This document shows, in pieces, positions 1 through 5,395 of a stretch of DNA of 9,409 nt (position 1 is the first letter of the stretch; the number at the start of each line of letters is the position of its first letter). The DNA is from Rickettsia endosymbiont of Ixodes persulcatus (GTDB lineage: Bacteria > Pseudomonadota > Alphaproteobacteria > Rickettsiales > Rickettsiaceae): contig JAPYLE010000071.1 of assembly GCA_027293795.1 (NCBI GenBank), positions 1-9,409 of the forward strand, written 5' to 3'. The translations under genes were made by a program, and so were the position numbers. Under the pieces are notes generated by a model that did not search any database, had not been told where the DNA came from, and worked only from the letters and a program-made list of their open reading frames with translations.

Positions 1-71
1 CAATTGAGAGCACATTCATCTAGAGCTTTGAATAGTTTCATTCTTAAATCGTAACTGTAACTGCTTGCCAT
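1..71 (-). CDS. IS630-family transposase, N-terminal fragment (runs off window)
   Basis: The minus strand reads from an ATG at 71: MASSYSYDLRMKLFKALD, then ECALN, and runs off the left edge. The opening (YSYDLR followed by a basic/hydrophobic helix) is typical of the N-terminal helix-turn-helix of IS630 transposases, which binds the element's terminal repeats. The catalytic DDE domain would lie outside the window. The right-hand copy (from 9350) encodes the same first 18 residues but loses one base just after them. The frame seen here looks like the more family-like one (acidic residue after ALD), so this copy may be the intact one. That cannot be confirmed without the rest of the gene. Confidence 0.8.
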   Translation of the reverse strand, partial: MASSYSYDLRMKLFKALDECALN

Positions 72-147
72 AACTTATTTATTATTATTTATAACATATA
101 TATTAGCATAGTATGTACCTATTTACTATGGTCTAGCTATACTATAA
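1..147 (-). mobile_element. 5' end of an IS630-family insertion sequence (ISRpe1-like), left copy
   Basis: Positions 11-147 are the reverse complement of 9274-9409 at the other end of the window, differing only by one indel in the part that can be compared. The match stops sharply after position 147, so this is the IS end. The segment contains the start of a transposase gene reading left and about 76 nt of AT-rich leader to the element's terminus. IS630/Tc1-type elements insert at TA. Several TA dinucleotides lie at the edge of the match (TATACTATAA), so the exact terminus and target duplication cannot be fixed. The rest of the element is outside the window. The name ISRpe1-like rests on memory of the family. 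Confidence 0.85.
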
Positions 148-188
148 GAAAGCTTAGGCGATCTTTTTATATAATTTATAGCTATTAA

Positions 189-530
189 CTAACACTTGAT
201 AAATTCATTTAAAGCTTTTTTAACTATTCCATTTAAGGTATAACCATGTTGCATAGCATATAAGCTTACTTCTTTATGTAATTCAGGCTCGATTCTAACA
301 TTAAAACTACCTTTAAACGGTTTATCGGGAGTTTTACCCACTATATTGCAATCTTCTAAGTAACTATCTATAGCTTCATGAAATGACTTTATTAAAGTTT
401 TAGCATCAGATGCTTCGTAAGTTATTAAATCTCTTATAAATTCTACTTTGCCAAAAAATAATTCTTCCGAAGTATTAAAATGCACTGATCCTAAATAACC
501 TTTATAACTCATAAAATCGGTTTTTATCAT
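189..530 (-). CDS. hicB: HicB-family antitoxin (RNase H-like fold plus RHH DNA-binding tail)
   Basis: This 113-residue protein has the two-part layout of HicB antitoxins of the COG4226 type. Residues about 6-60 (YKGYLGSV, FFGKVEFIRDLITYEA, SFHEAIDSYLEDC) match the degraded RNase H-like domain that binds the HicA toxin. Residues about 70-112 (KGSFNVRIEPELHKEVSLYA, then LNGIVKKALNEFI) match a ribbon-helix-helix/Arc-like domain that binds the operator. The start is placed at 530, because AGAGGG lies just upstream as a Shine-Dalgarno. The frame stays open 14 codons further, but that stretch comes from a palindromic repeat. No hicA is visible on either side: repeat DNA lies upstream and the IS begins 41 nt past the stop. 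It may be an orphan regulator, or its partner may have been lost. Confidence 0.8.
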   Translation of the reverse strand: MIKTDFMSYKGYLGSVHFNTSEELFFGKVEFIRDLITYEASDAKTLIKSFHEAIDSYLEDCNIVGKTPDKPFKGSFNVRIEPELHKEVSLYAMQHGYTLNGIVKKALNEFIKC

Positions 531-550
531 ATTAGTCCCTCTTTTTTTAT

Positions 551-652
551 TGTCATGCCGTGACTTGATCACGGCATCCAGTTAAAAATGTTTAAACGAT
601 GCATACTTTTTAGTTGTATTTTTGGATACCTCAGGTACAAGCCATGGTATGA
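551..652. repeat. Rickettsia-type palindromic repeat upstream of hicB
   Basis: The left arm (551-581) holds a perfect 9-bp hairpin: ATGCCGTGA at 555-563, a 5-nt loop, and TCACGGCAT at 569-577. A second arm at about 622-652 is an imperfect reverse complement of the first, so the whole unit is a nested palindrome. The same core sequence (CCGTGA...TCACGG) recurs at 2595-2613. The left hairpin lies about 20 nt upstream of the hicB start and would be in its leader if transcription begins further right. Confidence 0.75.
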
Positions 653-763
653 CCTATAGAACACGTTTTTCGATCCACCCAACAATGCTTCTAGCTAGGA
701 ATGATATTCTGAACGTTTGTACACTACTACTTCTAATTTCAGAATAATATATTTACTAATACA
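653..763. other. Non-coding stretch with a decayed repeat relic
   Basis: No supportable gene is seen here on either strand. Positions 698-723 (GGAATGATATTCTGAACGTTTGTAC) closely resemble 5341-5364 in the tsaC-glyS gap, so this is another fragment of the interspersed repeat family, probably decayed. The remainder is AT-rich with no recognisable RNA gene. Confidence 0.5.
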
Positions 764-785
764 AAGCAACTAATTTTAGTTGCTT
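764..785 (-). terminator. Hairpin downstream of the uracil-DNA glycosylase gene
   Basis: AAGCAACT (764-771) pairs perfectly with AGTTGCTT (778-785), with a 6-nt AT loop. It lies 20 nt past the stop of the minus-strand glycosylase gene. The following bases on the minus strand (TGTATT) form only a weak T-tract, so termination is plausible but not certain. Confidence 0.45.
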
Positions 786-804
786 AAAATATGAAATTTA
801 AAAA

Positions 805-1593
805 TCAATTAAGAATAAGTTTATTATTTACTAAATACTCCTTAATCTTTAGTAAATCATACCATGAGGTACGTTTTTGCATAGGTTGGCGTAGTAGATA
901 GGCAGGGTGGAAGATTGCAGTAGTTTGAATGGGTGAAGATAAATATTTATTGGTATAAAAATAATATTCTTGTCTAATTTTAGTAATACCCGAATTTTTT
1001 CCAAGTAAGCTAGTTGCAGCCGTACTACCGACCAAGATAATTAATTTGGGGTTAATGAGAGCAATATGCTTTTCAACAAAAGGTCTACAAATATCGACTT
1101 CTTCGAATGTCGGTTGTCTATTAGCAGGAGGACGCCAAAATACTGTATTAGTAATATAAGCGTTATTTTCCCGTGAAATTCCGATGCTATGCAGCATATT
1201 ATCAAGTAAATTCCCGCTTTCACCGCAAAAAGGTATACCTTTTAAATCTTCAGTACTTCCCGGAGCTTCGCCTATTAACATAATTTGAGCTTTCTGATTA
1301 CCGTCACCAAAAACGGTATTAGTAGCAAATTTCTTAAGTTCACAGCCATTAAAATTCAGTAGAGATTCTCTTAGTTCTTCTATATTATGAGCTTTGTCAG
1401 CAAGAGATCTTGCTAAACTAATATTATCATGCACTTTACCGGTATCTACTTCAAGAATTTTATCAATTGTTTTTCGTGGCATAGGATTAATTTGATTGTT
1501 TCCTTGGGGCTTATCAATATTTAATTTTTGTGGCTGCGTAGAACAGTAATATTCAACACCGATTGCACTTAGCCATTTAAGCGTATTATTCAT
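805..1593 (-). CDS. Uracil-DNA glycosylase, family 4-like (alphaproteobacterial type)
   Basis: This 262-residue protein of the UDG superfamily removes uracil from DNA to start base-excision repair. Motif A is GEAPG at 108-112, the phosphate/base pocket segment is FCGESGNLLD at 122-131, and the C-terminal loop motif is HPAYLLR at 229-235. YITNTVFWRPPANR at 146-159 is the usual mid-protein signature. Canonical family 4 enzymes bind a 4Fe-4S cluster with four cysteines. Here C84 and C169 remain, but the CxxC partner and the KCRP cysteine (FWRP, W153) are replaced, so a classical cluster is unlikely. The start at 1593 is chosen because MNNTLKWLSAIGVEYY resembles the N-terminus of relatives. The frame stays open 18 codons further, but that would overlap the divergent rluD. 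Older annotations call such proteins phage-type DNA polymerase. Confidence 0.85.
   Translation of the reverse strand: MNNTLKWLSAIGVEYYCSTQPQKLNIDKPQGNNQINPMPRKTIDKILEVDTGKVHDNISLARSLADKAHNIEELRESLLNFNGCELKKFATNTVFGDGNQKAQIMLIGEAPGSTEDLKGIPFCGESGNLLDNMLHSIGISRENNAYITNTVFWRPPANRQPTFEEVDICRPFVEKHIALINPKLIILVGSTAATSLLGKNSGITKIRQEYYFYTNKYLSSPIQTTAIFHPAYLLRQPMQKRTSWYDLLKIKEYLVNNKLILN
1563..1589 (+). promoter_or_regulatory. Possible sigma-70 promoter for rluD, inside the divergent gene
   Basis: TTGCAC at 1563-1568 and TATTAT at 1584-1589 resemble -35 and -10 boxes, but the 15-nt spacing is short. The -10 would be 20 nt before the rluD ATG. It overlaps the first codons of the opposite gene, as any rluD promoter must, since only 16 nt separate the two starts. 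Confidence 0.25.
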
Positions 1594-1609
1594 TATCTTA
1601 AAATAAAAT

Positions 1610-2587
1610 ATGTTAAAATATTCCGTACCGCACGAACTAAACGGCATAAGGCTTGATAAAGCTCTATCATTGCTTCTTGAAAATGTTTCAAGGAATCAAA
1701 TCCAAAAAGCTATTAAAGATTCGCAAGTACTAGTTAATGATGTAATTATTTCTGATCCTGATGTTTTGGTCAAGGAGAATGATGTTATATTATTTTCTTT
1801 TAAAGAACCTGAAGAACTAAAAATTGAGGCAGCAAATATAGCACTCGATATAATCTATGAAGACGATGATCTAATTGTAATTAATAAAGCTGCAGGTATG
1901 ACGGTACACCCAGGGGCGGGTTATCATGATGATACGCTTGTTAATGCTTTATTGCACCATACGAAGAATTTATCGGATATCAGTTCATCAGAAAGACCTG
2001 GAATAGTGCATCGTTTAGATAAAGATACTACAGGCTTGATGGTAGTTGCTAAAAATAATAAAGCACATATGCTACTTGCAAATCAGATAGAGCAAAGACA
2101 GGTAATACGGAAGTATAAAGCGTTAGTTTGGGGAGTAATTAATCCGCTAGAAGGAGTGATTAAGAATAATATAGGTCGCAGCCGAAGCGATCGACAAAAA
2201 ATGACCATATTAAAATACGGCGGTAAAGAAGCCGTGACACATTATAAGACTCTAGAATTGTTTTACGGTGGCACTATTAGTATGGTGGAATGCAAACTTA
2301 GCACGGGTAGAACTCATCAAATCAGGGTACAGCTAAGCCATTTAAAGCATTCGGTAGTCGGTGATCAAACTTATGGCAATAACGACCGAAAAGTTGCTCA
2401 TTCCCCACCTGAATTAAAAGCAAAATTAATTGATTTTAAACGCCAAGCTCTGTATTCTTGGTATTTAAGTTTTACTCATCCAACTAGTAATGAGATTATG
2501 GAATTTTCTTGTGAGCTGCCAAAGGATATGGAAGAGATAATTTCGCTTGATGTCATTCCTGCAAAAGCAGGAATCCATGGACAATAA
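1610..2587 (+). CDS. rluD: 23S rRNA pseudouridine synthase, RluD type
   Basis: This 325-residue protein of the RluA/RluD family converts specific uridines of large-subunit rRNA to pseudouridine (in E. coli RluD, helix 69 positions 1911, 1915 and 1917). An S4 RNA-binding domain covers about residues 10-60 (GIRLDKALSLLLENVSRNQIQKAI). The catalytic domain starts at about 80 with IIYEDDDLIVINKAAGMTVH. The catalytic aspartate is D137 in HRLDKDTTG, and TGRTHQIRVQLSHL at 232-245 is a conserved family segment. IGRSRSDRQKM favours RluD over RluC, but the exact target is inferred. The last 12 residues (VIPAKAGIHGQ region) are encoded by a palindromic repeat and are not part of the family fold. The ATG at 1610 gives a normal N-terminus. 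The next gene on the strand is prmC-trmB, 95 nt downstream. Confidence 0.88.
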   Translation: MLKYSVPHELNGIRLDKALSLLLENVSRNQIQKAIKDSQVLVNDVIISDPDVLVKENDVILFSFKEPEELKIEAANIALDIIYEDDDLIVINKAAGMTVHPGAGYHDDTLVNALLHHTKNLSDISSSERPGIVHRLDKDTTGLMVVAKNNKAHMLLANQIEQRQVIRKYKALVWGVINPLEGVIKNNIGRSRSDRQKMTILKYGGKEAVTHYKTLELFYGGTISMVECKLSTGRTHQIRVQLSHLKHSVVGDQTYGNNDRKVAHSPPELKAKLIDFKRQALYSWYLSFTHPTSNEIMEFSCELPKDMEEIISLDVIPAKAGIHGQ

Positions 2588-2613
2588 GTGTCACCCCGTG
2601 ATCAAGTCACGGG
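2551..2613. repeat. Two adjacent palindromic repeats at the rluD 3' end
   Basis: The first hairpin is ATTCCTGC (2555-2562), an AAAA loop, then GCAGGAAT (2567-2574). It lies inside the rluD coding sequence and supplies its last codons. The second is CCCGTGA (2595-2601), a 5-nt loop, then TCACGGG (2607-2613), just past the stop. Both belong to repeat types found elsewhere in the window (8280-8305 and 555-577). Two hairpins next to the stop could protect or end the rluD transcript, but there is no T-tract. Confidence 0.75.
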
Positions 2614-2682
2614 TTCTAATGGAATTAGATACTACGATCAAGGAGCTAGATAACAACTCAATAATTTAATATTTTACTATTC

Positions 2683-4095
2683 ATGCAATACTCCATAAAG
2701 CAAGCTCTCGGTGACGCAACAGATAAATTAAATAAAATAGGGATCAATTCATCGCAATTAGAAGCACGAATCTTACTACGGCATGTTATAAATAAACCGC
2801 TTCAATATTTGCTTATTAATCTTGATGAACAATTAAATCAGTCAGAGATAGAAGCTTTTGAAAAATTGTTAGAGAGAAGATTAAAGCATGAACCAATAGC
2901 ATATATTATAGGTGTAAAAGAATTTTACTCACGTGAATTTATTGTTAATAAACATGTATTAATTCCAAGAGGCAATACTGAATTGTTGATTGATATTGTA
3001 GTAGAATTGGTAAAGAGATGTCATTCCCGCGAAAGCGGGTATGAAACCGAAGGGCTACAGACTAACAATATAAAAATCCTAGAACTCGGTACGGGTAGCG
3101 GCTGCATTGCTATCAGCCTATTATGCGAGTTACCGAATGCTAATATAATTGCGACTGATATAAGTCTTGATGCAATAGAAGTTGCTAGAAACAATGCTCT
3201 AAAACATCACGTAACGGATCGCGTTCAGATTATTCACAGTAATTGGTTTGAGAATATTGAGAATCAGAAGTTTGATTTTATCGTTAGCAACCCGCCATAT
3301 ATATCGAACACCGAAAAATCAGAGATGGCAATTGAAACAATAAATTATGAACCGCATCTTGCATTATTTGCTGAAGAAAACGGCTTACAGAGTTATAAAA
3401 CAATTGCCGAAAATGCAAAAACATTCTTGAAACAAAACGGTAAGTTGGCATTAGAGATAGGATTTAAACAGGAAGAAACGGTAACTCAAATTTTCTTAGA
3501 TCAAGGATATAATATTGAAAGCGTTTATAAGGATCTACAAGATTACAGTAGGGTAATATTATTTTCTCCTATTAACTTAAATCGTTCATATGCAAGACGT
3601 ATCGGTAAAAGCCTATCAAGCTTGCAACAAAATTTATTAGATACGGAACTACCAAAATATTTATTTTCAAAAGAAAAGCTTATTGATGAAGTATTTATAG
3701 AAATCGGCTTTGGTATGGGTGAACATTTCATTAACCAAGCTAAAATGAATCCTAATGCACTTTTTATTGGGGTAGAGGTATATTTAAACGGCGTTGCAAA
3801 TGTTTTAAAGCTTGCAGGCAGGCAGAATATCACGAATTTTTTATTATTCCCCAACAATTTAGATTTTATATTAAACGATCTACCTAATAATAGCCTTGAC
3901 AGCATTTATATTTTATTTCCTAATCCATGGACAAAAAATAAGCAAAAAAAGAAACGCATTTTCAATAAAGAGCGTCTTAAGGTTTTGCAAGATAAGCTAA
4001 AAGATAACGGTAATTTAGTATTTGCTTCCGATATTGAAAATTATTTTTATGAAGTAATAGAGCGAATAGAGCAGAACGGTAATTTTGAATTATGA
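2683..4095 (+). CDS. prmC-trmB: PrmC-TrmB fusion: release factor glutamine methyltransferase + tRNA m7G46 methyltransferase, truncated by frameshift
   Basis: Two SAM-dependent methyltransferases are joined in one chain, as known in Rickettsia. Residues 1-290 are PrmC (HemK), which methylates the GGQ glutamine of release factors. They comprise a helical N-terminal domain, the SAM loop ELGTGSG at 134-140, and the catalytic NPPY at 203-206. Residues about 300-470 are TrmB, which makes m7G46 in tRNA, with the SAM loop EIGFGMGEH at 340-348 and FPNPW at 412-416. Residues 113-120 (CHSRESGY) come from a palindromic repeat inserted in frame just before the SAM loop. The reading ends early at TGA 4093-4095. 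The missing TrmB tail continues in the next frame from 4089, so one A appears to have been lost near 4087-4089 (GAA ATT ATG to GAATTATG). PrmC should be functional; TrmB is doubtful. Confidence 0.85.
   Translation: MQYSIKQALGDATDKLNKIGINSSQLEARILLRHVINKPLQYLLINLDEQLNQSEIEAFEKLLERRLKHEPIAYIIGVKEFYSREFIVNKHVLIPRGNTELLIDIVVELVKRCHSRESGYETEGLQTNNIKILELGTGSGCIAISLLCELPNANIIATDISLDAIEVARNNALKHHVTDRVQIIHSNWFENIENQKFDFIVSNPPYISNTEKSEMAIETINYEPHLALFAEENGLQSYKTIAENAKTFLKQNGKLALEIGFKQEETVTQIFLDQGYNIESVYKDLQDYSRVILFSPINLNRSYARRIGKSLSSLQQNLLDTELPKYLFSKEKLIDEVFIEIGFGMGEHFINQAKMNPNALFIGVEVYLNGVANVLKLAGRQNITNFLLFPNNLDFILNDLPNNSLDSIYILFPNPWTKNKQKKKRIFNKERLKVLQDKLKDNGNLVFASDIENYFYEVIERIEQNGNFEL
3019..3042 (+). 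repeat. Palindromic repeat inserted in frame in prmC
   Basis: ATTCCCGC (3023-3030), a GAAA loop, and GCGGGTAT (3035-3042) form a hairpin with one mismatch. It is nearly identical to the intergenic copies at 8280-8305 and 8350-8374. It is read as CHSRESGY between the PrmC linker helix and the SAM-binding strand, a surface-loop position where an insertion is tolerable. Confidence 0.75.
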
Positions 4096-4217
4096 ATAAA
4101 GATGATTATTTAAAGCCGCATGATAATTATATAATTACCAAATGTCATCAAAAAGCTATTAAGGCGAATAGAATACCAAAATTTATAATTTTGCAGCACG
4201 TTTTAATCTGTCGTTAA
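4092..4217 (+). pseudogene. Detached C-terminal tail of TrmB (frame-shifted remnant)
   Basis: The frame from ATG 4092 to the stop at 4215-4217 gives 41 residues, including DDYLKPHDNYIITKCHQKA and ANRIPKFIILQHV. This is the expected TrmB C-terminus: a T-x-(Y/F)-(E/H)-x-(K/R)-like motif followed by the last strand. It joins the upstream protein if one base is restored near 4089 (FEIMNKDDYL). ATG and the upstream TGA overlap as ATGA, so reinitiation could in principle yield a separate peptide. The last 35 nt overlap the 3' end of the convergent tsaC gene. Confidence 0.75.
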
Positions 4218-5121
4218 TTGCAGCTCCGATATTTGTAGAAGGCACCGGAGCAACTGCAATATATTCTATATCATGACTAGCAGCATAATCGTCAAATATT
4301 CTTAAATATGCATAAAGATTTGCAGCAGCTTCTATAAGATCACCTTTGGGGCTTAGATTTAACAAGAATCTTCCCGTAAGGTTGCTATTGCCAAAATTTA
4401 ATCCAATTTCTTTATCCTCTAAATTTGTAGCATTTAATCTAATTGGTACTTTTGGCGAATAGTGTTTTGCAAGCATTCCAGGAGCTTTTATGGTACTTTT
4501 CTCTGAAGCTTTAAGAATTTCCATACCAAGCGTTTTTTCTAGAACTTCAGCCGTTATAAACCCTTCTCTAAGAATAGTAGGAGTAGCGGTTGTAGTATCA
4601 ATTATCGTTGACTCTAGCCCATATTCAGATTGATAAATTTCAGGGGCTAAAATAAAAATTTCTTCATTATCCTTAAAATGTTTCGTAACATGCTCGGTGT
4701 TAGTTGGACTAATATAGTTTGAGGGGTTAGCACTTGGGGCTGCTATAGGCTTACCTGATTGTCTGATAAGTTCTAATGCTAAAGGATAAGACGGTATCCG
4801 AATTGCTATTGTATTAAGCCCTGCCGTAACTGACGATGCTATATTAACATTCTTTTTTAAAGGAACAACTATCGATAATGGTCCCGACCAAAATTTTTCT
4901 GCTATTTTTATAGCTAAATCATTAAACTCACCTATTTCTTTTGCTTGCTCTATGGATGCAACATGCACGATAAGCGGATTAATAGCAGGACGATTTTTAA
5001 ACTGAAAAATCTTTAAACAAGCCTCATTATTAGTAGCATCCGCTCCTATTCCATAGACTGTTTCGGTCGGAAAAACAACCACTTTACCGGATTTTATAAA
5101 TTGAACTGCTTTATTAATCAT
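4183..5121 (-). CDS. tsaC: Threonylcarbamoyl-AMP synthase, Sua5/TsaC (YrdC) family
   Basis: This 312-residue Sua5-type enzyme makes threonylcarbamoyl-AMP from threonine, bicarbonate and ATP, the first step of t6A37 formation on ANN-decoding tRNAs. The YrdC domain covers about residues 1-195: VVFPTETVYGIGADA at 15-29, the nucleotide-binding FKNRPAINPLIVHV at 41-54, WSGPLSIVVP at 78-87, and PIAAPSANPSNYISPT at 125-140. The linker APGMLAKHYSP at 213-223 is the conserved lid segment that separates Sua5 from short TsaC/YrdC proteins. The C-terminal Sua5 domain runs to 312 and ends with the family-like NIGAAINDRLKRAA. The symbol sua5 is equally valid. No clear Shine-Dalgarno precedes the ATG at 5121. 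The 3' end overlaps the prmC-trmB remnant on the other strand. Confidence 0.9.
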   Translation of the reverse strand: MINKAVQFIKSGKVVVFPTETVYGIGADATNNEACLKIFQFKNRPAINPLIVHVASIEQAKEIGEFNDLAIKIAEKFWSGPLSIVVPLKKNVNIASSVTAGLNTIAIRIPSYPLALELIRQSGKPIAAPSANPSNYISPTNTEHVTKHFKDNEEIFILAPEIYQSEYGLESTIIDTTTATPTILREGFITAEVLEKTLGMEILKASEKSTIKAPGMLAKHYSPKVPIRLNATNLEDKEIGLNFGNSNLTGRFLLNLSPKGDLIEAAANLYAYLRIFDDYAASHDIEYIAVAPVPSTNIGAAINDRLKRAAKL

Positions 5122-5151
5122 TAATTTAGTTATTTAAGTTTGTTACTTATA

Positions 5152-5388
5152 TGTCATTCCTGCGCAGCGTTGTTATGTGGATACTAAATCGCCATTGCGA
5201 GCGACTGTAAGGAGCGTGGTAATCCAGAAAAAAATTAAAAAAATGCTATAAACTAGCATTTTTTACTGGATTGCTTCGTAAAAACTTACAGTTTTTCCTT
5301 GCAATGACAAAAAAATCGATTCACGCAACAACATCACATGGGAATGACATCCTGAACGTTCGTACTTGGTCAAGCCACGGTATGACAT
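5152..5388. repeat. Cluster of palindromic repeats between tsaC and glyS
   Basis: The 274-nt gap between tsaC and glyS has no supportable gene. It holds three things: a partial copy of the TGTCATTCC repeat (from 5153); a larger inverted repeat with arms 5193-5226 (ATTGCGAG...AATCCAG) and 5266-5308 (CTGGATT...GCAATGAC); and a relic at 5341-5387 that includes GGTCAAGCCACGGTATGACA. The last relic resembles arms of the repeat upstream of hicB. Confidence 0.7.
5238..5264 (-). terminator. Intrinsic terminator candidate downstream of glyQS
   Basis: AAAAAATGCTA (5238-5248) and TAGCATTTTTT (5254-5264) form an 11-bp stem with a 5-nt loop. On the minus strand, the direction of glyS transcription, it is followed by a T-rich run. 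It sits in the centre of the larger repeat palindrome, so the repeat may have been recruited as the glyQS terminator. It would insulate tsaC from the operon. Confidence 0.5.
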
Positions 5389-5395
5389 GTTTCAA

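Noticed and set aside
1041..1223. 60-codon minus-strand frame inside the glycosylase gene
   Set aside because: It is an out-of-frame shadow of a well-supported coding region.
3543..3905. Open frame of 120 codons antisense to prmC-trmB
   Set aside because: It is a shadow of the TrmB coding region, with no domain and no start signal.
551..5390. Repeated palindromes considered as a CRISPR array
   Set aside because: Copies are scattered at irregular distances, in both orientations, some inside genes, with no regular spacers and no cas genes.
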